In this document: positions 33,923 to 41,507 of the stretch, in pieces
Layout of the letters: each line of letters begins with the position of its first letter
Numbering within the stretch: the first letter of the stretch is position 1
From: CAYWVO01 sp964461835
GTDB taxonomy: Bacteria; Zixibacteria; MSB-5A5; WJJR01; JAJRUJ01
Direction: 5' to 3'
NCBI GenBank assembly: GCA_964461835.1
Contig: CAYWVO010000001.1
Span: 211,814-275,813 of the forward strand
DNA length: 64,000 bases
Notes under the pieces: generated by a model
Database searches by the model: none
The model's input: the letters and a program-made list of their open reading frames with translations, nothing else
What the model was told of the DNA's origin: nothing
Position numbers and translations under genes: made by a program

Positions 33923-34438
33923 CTAAATTTGCAACCGGCCGTCGATGATATCGGCGAAATCGATGACCTGCCGTCCATCAGTGGTCTCCACCGTTAGTTG
34001 TTCGCCGGCCTCGACGATGGTGCCGGACACGGGTCGCGCCTGGCTTTTCCGTCGGACCGAAACGATCTCTCCCCGTTTACGGTTGAAATCCGCCGGCGTT
34101 GTGAGCGGCCGGTCTAAACCGGGCGACGAAACTTCCAGGGTGTAGCTGCCGGTGATGATATCAGCCGCGTCGAGTTCCAGGGAGAAGCGTTTCGAGATCG
34201 CCGTGCATTCCGCTATCGTCACACCACCGATTTTGTCAATAAAGGCCCGAACGATGGGGCGGCGAACTCCCGCCACCTGCATCTCCACCAGTTCAACGCC
34301 TGCGTCTGCCAACACCGGCTGTATGAGCGCTGTGAGTTCTTTTGCCAGAAGCTCGCGATCCGTAACGCCTGTCTCCTTCCCGTTATCCTCGCCGGGGTGT
34401 AGCCTCCTTGGATCGGAATTGTGTTTACCCCCGGCCAA
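33923..34438 (-). CDS. rimP: Ribosome maturation factor RimP, start uncertain
   Basis: Homology to RimP begins near 34365 (TDRELLAKELTALIQPVL...GVELVEMQVAG) and continues through CTAISKRFSLELDAADIITGSYTLEVSSPGLDRPLTTP to the stop. Upstream the frame is open to 34480, but the only canonical starts are TTG codons (34480, 34474, 34438); 34438 is given here. A good AAGGAG (about 34378-34373) stands six bases before a GTT codon exactly where the family usually starts, so either a TTG-initiated extension or a non-canonical start is used. RimP helps 30S assembly; it leads the nusA operon as usual. Confidence 0.88.
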   Translation of the reverse strand: MAGGKHNSDPRRLHPGEDNGKETGVTDRELLAKELTALIQPVLADAGVELVEMQVAGVRRPIVRAFIDKIGGVTIAECTAISKRFSLELDAADIITGSYTLEVSSPGLDRPLTTPADFNRKRGEIVSVRRKSQARPVSGTIVEAGEQLTVETTDGRQVIDFADIIDGRLQI

Positions 34439-34545
34439 AACTCCCCAATATATTGCTTTTGGCTGTGCCTGCAAGACCAAAATGGATGCGCCAGCGCTTC
34501 ACCCGGGAGACCAAACTGTCACTATGCTCTCCCCCACAATAGCAA

Positions 34546-34571
34546 AAGCCCGGCAAACCACTGCCGGGCTT
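34546..34571 (-). terminator. Terminator closing the sigma-54-type secreted operon
   Basis: Perfect 10-bp stem AAGCCCGGCA (34546-34555) / TGCCGGGCTT (34562-34571), loop of six. On the minus strand it is followed by TTTGCT and lies about 50 bases after the stop of the 142-residue gene. Confidence 0.85.
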
Positions 34572-34619
34572 ACCATATACTCATCGAAATTCGCGGAATT
34601 TCTTTTCCTCGTCCTCCCG

Positions 34620-35048
34620 TTAGCGACGTCGCACCTTTTTTCTTGGTGTCGATTTCGCCGTATCTGATTTCTTGGCTTTCGTGGTCTCCACCTGTGCCGC
34701 TTTCGACTGCGTCGGTTCCGGCTCGGCTGATTTCGCTGGGGGAATGGGAGGTGGTTGTTTGTCTTTCAATTTGTCGTTGACCCCGTCGTTGTTCTGATCT
34801 ACCCACGGATCGTAGCGCCGCCCACTCTTTTCGGCGTTTTTCCGCTGAGATTCTACGTCCTTCAGCAGCTTTTTCTGGCTGGGTTCGGCCTTGTCGTTTT
34901 CCTTCTTGACCGGTTCGACTTTCTTTGCCTTTTCACGCACCACCTTGACAGCCTGGACATCCTGCGGCATCATCCATGTTAAGGCAAAGATCATGACGGC
35001 GCCCAGAAGCACCCGCGATATTCTTTGTTTCCCGACAGGTGTCATCAC
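34620..35048 (-). CDS. Small basic exported protein with an EF-hand-like loop
   Basis: 142 residues, start GTG 35048 with GGAG six bases upstream (ATG 35045 possible). Signal peptide (RISRVLLGAVMIFALTW...VQA), then a Lys-rich mature part with one calcium-loop-like motif (DQNNDGVND near residue 85), a Pro stretch, and a Lys/Arg tail (KKVRRR). No family recognised. Fourth and last gene of the operon behind the sigma-54 promoter at 37.6 kb; shares the basic tail style with the preceding gene. Confidence 0.7.
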   Translation of the reverse strand: MMTPVGKQRISRVLLGAVMIFALTWMMPQDVQAVKVVREKAKKVEPVKKENDKAEPSQKKLLKDVESQRKNAEKSGRRYDPWVDQNNDGVNDKLKDKQPPPIPPAKSAEPEPTQSKAAQVETTKAKKSDTAKSTPRKKVRRR

Positions 35049-35103
35049 ATATCACTCCTTCACTACCTATATATTGTACGCATCGGCTGGGGTCAATTGT
35101 CAA

Positions 35104-36417
35104 TTAACGCCGTCGTTTCCGACGCTTTTTCTCCGGGGACGCCTTTGATTCTTTCCGCGGCGAGTCCCGATGGGGATCGCGCTTAGTCATTGTGGTCTTT
35201 CCCCGCCGGGACGTAGTCTTTGTCTTTTCCAGGCTTTTCGAGAGAAGCCGGCCAGCATCTTCGATTAACCTCTCGCGTCCACTGCCGGATTTTCGCTTGG
35301 TCCTGATGGTTTCTCTCTCGATTCTCATCTCTCGCGGAGCACGTTTTCGACTGATTTCCCGCTTCTCACTGGAGATTGCCGGTTTTCGGGGAGATCGCCC
35401 TGCCGAGCGATGCCGTGATACCCGTGAATCGCCCCTGAGGTCATGCTTTGATCGTTCGATCCGGTGACTGTCCCGATCAGAGGACCGCAGCCGAATTCGG
35501 TCGATTTTGGCCTTCGGCACTTTGCGAAATACGTTACTGCGGTGACGGCCCTGGTTGTTATCGGAACGTATCTGCTTCTCCCAGTGCCGCTTGTGGCGAT
35601 ACTCCACCCGCTGGCTGCGAACCAGACGACCTTTGTGATAACACTCGATGCGGTGCTGACCATGCCGAATGCCGCGGACGCGCAGCGGCGCAGTACCATA
35701 ATACACGCCGTCTACATAGATCCGCCCGCCGACCGGCCAGCCAATGTAGATCACTTCGATGAAAATATCCGGCCAGGGATCGATAATTATCGGCCGGGGA
35801 TGTATGACTGGCGGATGTGGACGATATATCCTCGGATGGACATAAAACCTGGCCAGGTCGGTGGCACACCAATCCCACCGATCACCGGTGATGCGCCGGT
35901 TGACGCGGGAGATGTACCCGAGACGATTCTGCCCCGCCCTGAAATCACGGAGTACGGGATCAGGACAGGTAACCGGATACTGCCCTGGAGAATCCAGGTA
36001 AATCGGCCAATCGGGCAAATCAATTGAATATGGCGAGGCGATGGCCTCGATATACTCTGTCCCTGTTGGTCCCTCCACATACAGGGAGAAATTATCCCAA
36101 TTCCCCGGTACTTCGTAGACCCGACCCGCTTCAACATAGTTGTCCTGCCACGGACTAAAGGGAAACAAAATGTGCAATCGTCCGCGCGTGTCGATATCAT
36201 ACAATACCACGTAGCAATCGCGGGTGACCTCAAAGTAGACCTTAATCTGATCGCCGGGATGGTAGATGGCATCAACTCCCCGGTCCGGCCAGACAAATAC
36301 CTCAAAATCAGCGCGCGGGCCGGGGCGGATCAATGAAGCATCGTGCGGGTCCGCCAGCGCCGGCAGTGAGACCGCCAGGATCAGCGATATCACCAATAGC
36401 AACCTCATCTGTCTCAT
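35104..36417 (-). CDS. Exported DUF4384 + PEGA-domain protein with a long Arg/Lys-rich tail
   Basis: 437 residues from ATG 36417, with GAGGAGGG upstream and a signal peptide (MRLLLVISLILAVSLPALA). Residues ~30-130 resemble DUF4384 (FEVFVWPDRG...YHPGDQIKVYFEVTRDCYVVLYDIDTRGRLHILFP), a beta domain common in envelope proteins. A PEGA-like domain follows (IFIEVIYIGW...GGRIYVDGVYYGTAPL). The last ~150 residues are almost entirely Arg, Lys, Ser and Glu and end in KKRRKRRR, likely disordered and able to bind acidic surfaces, nucleic acid or anionic polymers. Third gene of the operon. Confidence 0.8.
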   Translation of the reverse strand: MRQMRLLLVISLILAVSLPALADPHDASLIRPGPRADFEVFVWPDRGVDAIYHPGDQIKVYFEVTRDCYVVLYDIDTRGRLHILFPFSPWQDNYVEAGRVYEVPGNWDNFSLYVEGPTGTEYIEAIASPYSIDLPDWPIYLDSPGQYPVTCPDPVLRDFRAGQNRLGYISRVNRRITGDRWDWCATDLARFYVHPRIYRPHPPVIHPRPIIIDPWPDIFIEVIYIGWPVGGRIYVDGVYYGTAPLRVRGIRHGQHRIECYHKGRLVRSQRVEYRHKRHWEKQIRSDNNQGRHRSNVFRKVPKAKIDRIRLRSSDRDSHRIERSKHDLRGDSRVSRHRSAGRSPRKPAISSEKREISRKRAPREMRIERETIRTKRKSGSGRERLIEDAGRLLSKSLEKTKTTSRRGKTTMTKRDPHRDSPRKESKASPEKKRRKRRR

Positions 36418-36433
36418 CACAATCCCTCCTCTG

Positions 36434-36733
36434 TTATCCCTGCGGCCCCGCAGGTCCAAGAACGGTGTTATCGTCGTGCGCCTTGAACATATGGAATTTG
36501 GCCGGCGAGACATCTGTGCCGGCAGGACGGTACCAGTACCCGCCCGCATCTACGGTGATTATGAATTCACTACAGGTGACATCCACACTCCGGCGGTCCA
36601 ATTCATATCCGTAATGGCAATCGTAGCAGGCATCAGGATGGTGGTGATGACGTTTCTCAAATGAGATCACGCAGCCGGTCAATAATGTCGCGACGAACAC
36701 CGCCAGGCACGGAATAATGAGTTTTTTCAACAT
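36434..36733 (-). CDS. Small lipoprotein with a single CxxCH motif
   Basis: 99 residues. Lipobox LLTGC after MLKKLIIPCLAVFVAT. The mature protein opens with a His cluster (RHHHHPD), then ACYDCHYG, a CxxCH sequence that could attach one c-type haem or bind a metal, followed by a short beta-rich region (VDVTCSEFIITVDAGGYWYRP). No other haem ligand motif is clear. Second gene of the operon, 19 bases after the FNIII lipoprotein. Confidence 0.7.
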   Translation of the reverse strand: MLKKLIIPCLAVFVATLLTGCVISFEKRHHHHPDACYDCHYGYELDRRSVDVTCSEFIITVDAGGYWYRPAGTDVSPAKFHMFKAHDDNTVLGPAGPQG

Positions 36734-36752
36734 GATACCTCTCCCCCGAACC

Positions 36753-37595
36753 TCACTTGAACACGGCCAATTTCACTGTGCGTATGTTCTCTCTCAGGTA
36801 ATCCTCTTCATGCGGCGGCCGGGATAATTCCGGATTTCCCGGATCGATTTGGTAGGCCCAATCCAGTAACAGGGAATTGCCGTTTATTCCGACCACGCGG
36901 AACTTCGCGAAATGGTTATCGCTGGTCCACAGCAGGTAGGTGTGGCCAAGGATCGCCTCAGCGTAACCCAGCCCGGACCAGCCATTCTCCGGTGCATAGC
37001 TGATATCATCCAGGTTATCGGTGTAGCCAAAATCCTGGATATCGGTATCGATATTCCCGACATCGATGAAGAACACATCCAGGTCGTCGTCGTAATCCAC
37101 GGTGATATCAGCACGCTGGTCATCGAAGCCGACAACCCGTCGCCCGGAGAAATCATAGCCGGTCAAATCCGGCCGATAATCCATGTCATAGAGCAGGAGA
37201 TTTCTTCCGGCCGGGCGCGGCGTATCGAAGACGTTCTCCGGCGACAGTGCTGATTCGTTCCCCGAATAATCGTATGCCGCAACCGCGTAATAGTACGTGA
37301 AGCCATTCTGTACGTCGCGATCCACATAGCGGCCCGTGGTGACCTCGGCAATTAAGTCAAATAATCCGGTAGGTTCAAAAGAGCGATATACGGCATAGCC
37401 GGCAAGGTCCGCCTCATCGGATTCAAACCACAGTATTTCGACAAATCCGTCACCGGTGATCGAGGTCACACCTCGCGGGGTTGCCGGCGGTTGAAAATCC
37501 TCAGTCGGTTCCACAATAGTCTCTTCAACTGTGCAGCCCGTGGCCAGCAAGCCCAGCAATAATAGCCATGTTGCAAAAATGATCGTCTGTTTCAT
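36753..37595 (-). CDS. Lipoprotein with fibronectin type III domain
   Basis: 280 residues from ATG 37595 (GGAGG five bases upstream). Lipobox LATGC ends a signal peptide (MKQTIIFATWLLLLGL). Residues ~40-130 form an FNIII domain (PPATPRGVTSITGDGFVEILW...LAGYAVYRS...YYYAVAAYDYSGNES). The C-terminal half is an unassigned beta-rich domain (GRRVVGFDDQRADITVDYD, HTYLLWTSDNHFAKFRVVGI). First gene after the sigma-54-type promoter, with a leader of about 20 bases. Confidence 0.8.
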   Translation of the reverse strand: MKQTIIFATWLLLLGLLATGCTVEETIVEPTEDFQPPATPRGVTSITGDGFVEILWFESDEADLAGYAVYRSFEPTGLFDLIAEVTTGRYVDRDVQNGFTYYYAVAAYDYSGNESALSPENVFDTPRPAGRNLLLYDMDYRPDLTGYDFSGRRVVGFDDQRADITVDYDDDLDVFFIDVGNIDTDIQDFGYTDNLDDISYAPENGWSGLGYAEAILGHTYLLWTSDNHFAKFRVVGINGNSLLLDWAYQIDPGNPELSRPPHEEDYLRENIRTVKLAVFK

Positions 37596-37626
37596 CACGT
37601 CCTCCTGTGCCTCCACGCAGCACTAT

Positions 37627-37643
37627 TGCAGCAGGCGTGCCAA
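37627..37643 (-). promoter_or_regulatory. Sigma-54 (RpoN) promoter, -24/-12 elements
   Basis: On the minus strand TTGGCACG-CCTG-CTGCA matches the -24/-12 consensus TGGCACG-N4-TTGC with one mismatch, and the GG and GC pairs are ten bases apart as required. Transcription would start near 37616, about 20 bases before the ATG at 37595. Confidence 0.78.
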
Positions 37644-37695
37644 CCACCCCAACCGCACGTCCCTGGATTATTATCTATTGGAATACAACAAGTTG

Positions 37696-37789
37696 CACAC
37701 AATAACGGGAAGTGTAATCTAGTTAGTCGCGCACCTTTTGCCCCCTGGCTCGCACAATAACCGGGCACCAGGCGAATGAGTTATGTGCG
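37696..37789 (-). promoter_or_regulatory. Candidate upstream activator sites for the NtrC-type regulator
   Basis: Three related half-sites upstream of the sigma-54 promoter: CACACAATAACGGG (37696-37709), CGCACAATAACCGGG (37751-37765), and an inverted copy GTTATGTGCG (37780-37789). The last two form an imperfect inverted repeat. They lie about 80-175 bases before the predicted start of transcription, the usual distance for enhancer-binding proteins. Confidence 0.55.
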
Positions 37790-37822
37790 TGGCGGTTGCG
37801 GCATGAGCAAGAGCAAAAGCAG

Positions 37823-39181
37823 TTACGGGCGGGAAATTTCGTAATCTTTCATTTTCTGGCGAAGAGTATTTCGATGGATGCCGAGCACCTCAGCAGAGTT
37901 TTGCAGTTGCCAGTCATGGGCTTCCAGCACACGAATAATGTGGTTGCGCTCAACGGTTCGCAAAGGCGTGTCGGCGTCGGTCTTGTCTGACTCCGTTGCC
38001 AGGGTACTCCTCGCGGTCTGCCCAAGAGGAAAATCCTCGGTATCAAGAGCATTGTGCCGCGATAACACACACGCCCGTTCTACCAGATTGAGCAACTCGC
38101 GAATATTGCCGGGCCAGTGGTAATGCAAGAGCGCGTCTTTCGCCGGGGGGGTGATGCCGGAGATGTTTTTATTGAGCTTCGCGCTTTGCCGTTCGATGGT
38201 CTTTTCCACCAGGGGCAGGATATCCTCGACCCGGTCGCGCAGCGGCGGCAGTGTGATCTGGATTACGTTCAAACGATAAAATAAATCTTCACGGAATTCG
38301 TTTGCGGCGATTTTTGCCGGCAGGTCCTGATGAGTGGCGGCCAGGACGCGAACATCCGTTTCAATTGTGTCAGTTCCGCCCAGACGTTCAAACGATTTGT
38401 GTTCCAGCACACGCAACAGTTTCGCTTGGATCGAGCCGGGCATATCGCCGATTTCATCGAGGAACAACGTTCCGCCGTGCGCCAGTTCAAACCGCCCCAC
38501 GCGCCGGGCAACCGCGCCGGTGAATGCGCCTTTCTCGGCCCCGAACAGTTCGGCTTCCAGTAACGTTTCCGGTACGGCTGCACAATTAATGGCAATGAAA
38601 TTTTTCGCTGCGCGTGGTCCGGCACGGTGGATCGCCCGGGCGATAAGTTCCTTGCCGGTACCGCTTTCGCCCTGGATCAACACGGTCGAATCAGACTGGG
38701 CGACCCGGGTCACGGTCGAAAGTATGTCCCGCATAACCGGAGATTCGGCGATAATTTCACTGTCACGGTACGGCTCCTCCAGGCTTTCCCGCTGATACCG
38801 GTTTTCCGCCAGGAGCAGGTGTTTCTCCCCCGCCCGCTTAAGGATCGCCAGCAATTGAGAGAGGTCAACCGGTTTGGTCAGAAAATCGAAGGCGCCCTCT
38901 TTCATCGCCTCAACCGCGGTTTCGAGCGTGCCGAAAGCGGTCACGAATACTGCCTGCAGATCAGGATTACTCCGGTGCAAGTCGGTAAACAATTCCAGCC
39001 CACTCTTGCCAGGCATTTTCATATCGAGAACTGCGACTTCAAAGAATTTTTTCTCAGCCAGTTTTTCAGCCTCTTCCGCCGATGCCGCCATGGAGACGGA
39101 ATAACCTTGCTTTTTGAGAAACCCGCCAACCAGCTCTCGTTGAGCGGCTTCATCGTCAACTACGAGTACGCGGAGTTTCAT
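37823..39181 (-). CDS. Sigma-54-dependent response regulator, NtrC family
   Basis: 452 residues from ATG 39181 (GGGGAGG upstream). Receiver (VVDDEAAQ, phosphoacceptor in VLDMKMPG, LTKPV), AAA+ domain with Walker A GESGTGKE, the sigma-54-contacting loop GAFTGA, Walker B TLFLDEIGDMP, and arginine-finger region REDLFYRLNVIQITLPPLRDR, then a Fis-type helix-turn-helix (LQNSAEVLGIHRNTLRQKM). Intact GAFTGA means it should activate sigma-54 RNA polymerase. No kinase is adjacent. The sigma-54-type promoter and repeated sites immediately downstream make the four-gene secreted operon its likely target. Confidence 0.95.
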   Translation of the reverse strand: MKLRVLVVDDEAAQRELVGGFLKKQGYSVSMAASAEEAEKLAEKKFFEVAVLDMKMPGKSGLELFTDLHRSNPDLQAVFVTAFGTLETAVEAMKEGAFDFLTKPVDLSQLLAILKRAGEKHLLLAENRYQRESLEEPYRDSEIIAESPVMRDILSTVTRVAQSDSTVLIQGESGTGKELIARAIHRAGPRAAKNFIAINCAAVPETLLEAELFGAEKGAFTGAVARRVGRFELAHGGTLFLDEIGDMPGSIQAKLLRVLEHKSFERLGGTDTIETDVRVLAATHQDLPAKIAANEFREDLFYRLNVIQITLPPLRDRVEDILPLVEKTIERQSAKLNKNISGITPPAKDALLHYHWPGNIRELLNLVERACVLSRHNALDTEDFPLGQTARSTLATESDKTDADTPLRTVERNHIIRVLEAHDWQLQNSAEVLGIHRNTLRQKMKDYEISRP

Positions 39182-39246
39182 CTGGCCTCCCCATCGGGAA
39201 GTAACAAACCGTGTGCGGTGAGGGATGTCAACTGAGGAGTGAGCAG

Positions 39247-39453
39247 TCAATTTATATAATAGGAGGAATCGCGGCGTGTCGGCTCGACAGTGACGACGAG
39301 GTTCGAGTCGAACTCGGCCGTATAGGCCTCGACCAGCGGGGGACCGTCCGGATAGTGGAGTTCGAGGAACACGGTGTCAGCGCAGGCGAACATCAATGCA
39401 GCGAGCACAATTAATCCGGCTATACCGGCCTGATGCGTACCCCGGTGAATCAC
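39247..39453 (-). CDS. Small exported protein (68 aa)
   Basis: GTG 39453 overlaps the stop of the upstream lipoprotein gene as GTGA; GTG 39462 is a less likely start. One hydrophobic export segment (AGIAGLIVLAALMFACADT), with Cys in a poor lipobox, then about 40 residues (VFLELHYPDGPPLVEAYTAE...VVTVEPTRRDS). No family recognised. Its stop is 65 bases before the activator start, so all three genes may share a transcript. Confidence 0.55.
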   Translation of the reverse strand: MIHRGTHQAGIAGLIVLAALMFACADTVFLELHYPDGPPLVEAYTAEFDSNLVVTVEPTRRDSSYYIN

Positions 39454-39944
39454 ATGTACCACTCTTCCGCCCTGCGGTGATACGTCGAATCCGCTTTGAT
39501 CGGCTCGAACAAGATGCTGTCAGGTTGGATGATGGTAATGCGATGCCGATCTACGACGGTTACCTCGTCGCCGAAATGGAGAATGAACTCGAGAATGTGC
39601 GGCCTGCTGGCCTGGGTGGGATAGATAAACCGGTTCCACGCCGGATAAAAGACCGACGACCCACCACAAATATAAACATCTCTCAGCTCAAGACGGATCG
39701 TATCAGCTCCCGGCGAAAATTCTACATCTCCACGGATCCGGAATCCCGAATCACCCAGGGGATTATAAGTCCAGACGAACAGCGCGAGGGTCTGCGGCTG
39801 ATCATATGGCGGAAAGATATGATAGCCGACTTTAGCCGCCAGTGGTTTACGCTGACGGCATCGTGACCAGAGACCGTTATCCTCCCCGCATGAGAGCGCA
39901 ACCGCACCACAGGCAAGAACTCCAAAAATGAACAAGCGCTTCAT
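39450..39944 (-). CDS. Lipoprotein of unknown function
   Basis: 164 residues from ATG 39944, where the signal peptide begins (MKRLFIFGVLACGAVALSCGED, lipobox ALSC). The mature part is a single beta-rich domain (TLALFVWTYNPLGDSGFRIRG, DTIRLELRDVYICGG, PHILEFILHFGDEVTVVDRHRI). No match recognised. Leads a possible lipoprotein - small protein - activator unit on the minus strand. Confidence 0.7.
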   Translation of the reverse strand: MKRLFIFGVLACGAVALSCGEDNGLWSRCRQRKPLAAKVGYHIFPPYDQPQTLALFVWTYNPLGDSGFRIRGDVEFSPGADTIRLELRDVYICGGSSVFYPAWNRFIYPTQASRPHILEFILHFGDEVTVVDRHRITIIQPDSILFEPIKADSTYHRRAEEWYM

Positions 39945-40089
39945 CCCCCACCCCATTGCTCAAAAAAAATGACGTTGTCAATCCGCAATGTTCAATTGAC
40001 ATACCGCCAAAATAAGCAGTTATTCCACAAAAGGCTCCAACCTTCACGGAGTGTGTGGGTGTTGAATTTGGCTTGAGAAAAAGATATAA

Positions 40090-40154
40090 GGGTGCCGCTT
40101 GGCGTTCTATTGGTTACCCTTCGGTAAAGAAGAGAACAGAGGAAAGCGGCACCC
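40090..40154. ncRNA. Candidate structured element (65-base three-tier hairpin)
   Basis: Perfect 11-bp outer stem GGGTGCCGCTT / AAGCGGCACCC, a middle stem GTTCT (40104-40108) / AGAAC (40133-40137), and an inner stem TTACC (40114-40118) / GGTAA (40123-40127) closing a CTTC loop. No known RNA family was recognised; SRP RNA, 6S RNA, T-box and RNase P signatures were looked for and not found. Strand is uncertain. Confidence 0.4.
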
Positions 40155-40470
40155 GTCTGTTATAACAATAGGAGCAAAATGTATTCCACAAAAATGACGC
40201 TTATATACATGTATGTCACTTCTTGTCAATCATAGAGTTAGATTATCATTGCGGACTTTATTCGTACGGAATATGTTCTCAACTTGTTCAATAATTCGAC
40301 GATTTTGCCATAAGGATATTAACAATGGCGGGATATGCAAGCCCTTGCACACCCCATAATTAATTATCTTTTAATAGCTTACATGCGGCATCTGGAATCA
40401 ACGGAACAAGCTGTTAATTTTCCCGACACAGAATGATGGTGTTTCAATTATCCACATGGCACCTTTGATT

Positions 40471-40498
40471 TTGCCTTTGGTAAGCGATGTGTTATTAT
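40471..40498 (+). promoter_or_regulatory. Candidate trpS promoter
   Basis: TTGCCT (40471-40476), 16-base spacer, TATTAT (40493-40498). It would start a transcript only about 25 bases before the trpS GTG. Confidence 0.5.
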
Positions 40499-40529
40499 AG
40501 GCGGCTGATTGAGAGAAAGGGATACGCGG

Positions 40530-41507
40530 GTGGCCAAAAAGACGATTCTAAGCGGGATGCAGCCTACCGGGCAACTGCATCTGGGAAACTATGAAGGCGC
40601 CCTGAAGAACTGGGTGTCGTTGCAGGACGACTACGAGATGTACTGCTGCATCGTCGATTGGCATGCCCTCACTGCCGATTATGAAAAGACTGCGGAGTTG
40701 CCGGAGAAGATATTTGAGGTTGCGGTAGATTACGTTTCGGCGGGGCTGGATCCGGAAAAATGCGCTATCTTTGTACAGTCTGCGGTCAAAGAACACGCCG
40801 AACTCCACCTGTTATTCTCGATGATTATCCCGATTCCCTGGCTGGAACGGATCCCCAGCTACAAAGAAAAATCCGAGGAACTGGGTTTGGATTCCTATGG
40901 CTTTTTAGGCTACCCCCTCTTGCAGGCCGCGGATATCTTAGTCTACCGGGCACATTTTGTGCCGGTGGGTAAGGATCAACTGCCCCATATCGAATTGACG
41001 CGGGAAGTCGCGCGGAGATTTAACTCGTTATATGGTGAGGTATTTCCCGAGCCGGAAGCGAAACTCACCAAGTTTCCTGCGATCCCGGGAACCGATGGCC
41101 GGAAAATGTCAAAGTCGTACAACAACCATATCACTCTGGGGGATTCACCGGAGCAAACCGCTGCCAAATTGAAGAAGATGTTTACTGATCCACAAAAGCT
41201 GCGCAAGGGCGATCCGGGACGGCCGGAAATTTGCCCGGTATATGCGCTGCATAAAGTTTACAATGTCAACTACGAAGAAGTCTATACTCCGTGCACCACC
41301 GGCGAATTGGGGTGTGTGGACTGCAAGAAAAAACTGACCGCGGCGTTAAACGAGAAACTGGCCCCGGTGCGGGAGAAGCGGGCGGAATTGGTGAAACGGC
41401 CGCAAGACGTGTACGATATTCTGGCTGACGGCGCCAATCGCGCCCGGAAACGGGCGGTCGAGACGATGCAGCGGGTGCGCGAGGCCATGCATTTGGGGCA
41501 GCAGTGA
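40530..41507 (+). CDS. trpS: Tryptophanyl-tRNA synthetase
   Basis: Class I aminoacyl-tRNA synthetase, 325 residues from GTG 40530, with AAAGGGA eight bases upstream (the frame is open to a TTG at 40509). HIGH-type motif in SGMQPTGQLHLGNYEGAL, and KMSKS intact in DGRKMSKSYNN. The C-terminal region carries a Cys set (TPCTTGELGCVDC) seen in the zinc/iron-sulfur-binding branch of TrpRS. Single gene with its own promoter. Confidence 0.96.
   Translation: MAKKTILSGMQPTGQLHLGNYEGALKNWVSLQDDYEMYCCIVDWHALTADYEKTAELPEKIFEVAVDYVSAGLDPEKCAIFVQSAVKEHAELHLLFSMIIPIPWLERIPSYKEKSEELGLDSYGFLGYPLLQAADILVYRAHFVPVGKDQLPHIELTREVARRFNSLYGEVFPEPEAKLTKFPAIPGTDGRKMSKSYNNHITLGDSPEQTAAKLKKMFTDPQKLRKGDPGRPEICPVYALHKVYNVNYEEVYTPCTTGELGCVDCKKKLTAALNEKLAPVREKRAELVKRPQDVYDILADGANRARKRAVETMQRVREAMHLGQQ

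Larger units (their letters stand above)
39945..40529. other. Gene-free AT-rich region upstream of trpS with nested inverted and direct repeats
   Basis: 585 bases, clearly more AT-rich than the surroundings and without a convincing gene. Inverted repeats are nested: TCCGCAATG (39982-39990)/CATTGCGGA (40247-40255), TGACATAC (39997-40004)/GTATGTCA (40211-40218), and the central hairpin at 40090-40154. Direct repeats: TATTCCACAAAA (40021, 40182), TTGTCAATC (39975, 40223), AAAAATGACG (39965, 40190). Could be a structured RNA, a decayed miniature element, or a regulatory region. An 18-codon frame (40179-40235) with AGGAG five bases upstream is too short to call. Confidence 0.6.

Noticed and set aside
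35464..36027. Plus-strand open frame of 187 codons opposite the DUF4384 protein
   Set aside because: Antisense to a gene with signal peptide, good ribosome-binding site and recognisable domains.
40090..40154. T-box or tryptophan attenuator ahead of trpS
   Set aside because: No T-box consensus, no specifier loop with a Trp codon, and no terminator T tract on the plus strand; the hairpin is over 370 bases from the start codon.
40090..40154. SRP 4.5S RNA or RNase P RNA
   Set aside because: The conserved GGUCAGG/GGAA tetraloop region of SRP RNA and the RNase P core sequences are missing.
40441..40480. Second sigma-54 promoter (TGGCACCTTTGATTTTGC) before trpS
   Set aside because: The GG and GC pairs are 13 bases apart and not 10, which sigma-54 does not tolerate.
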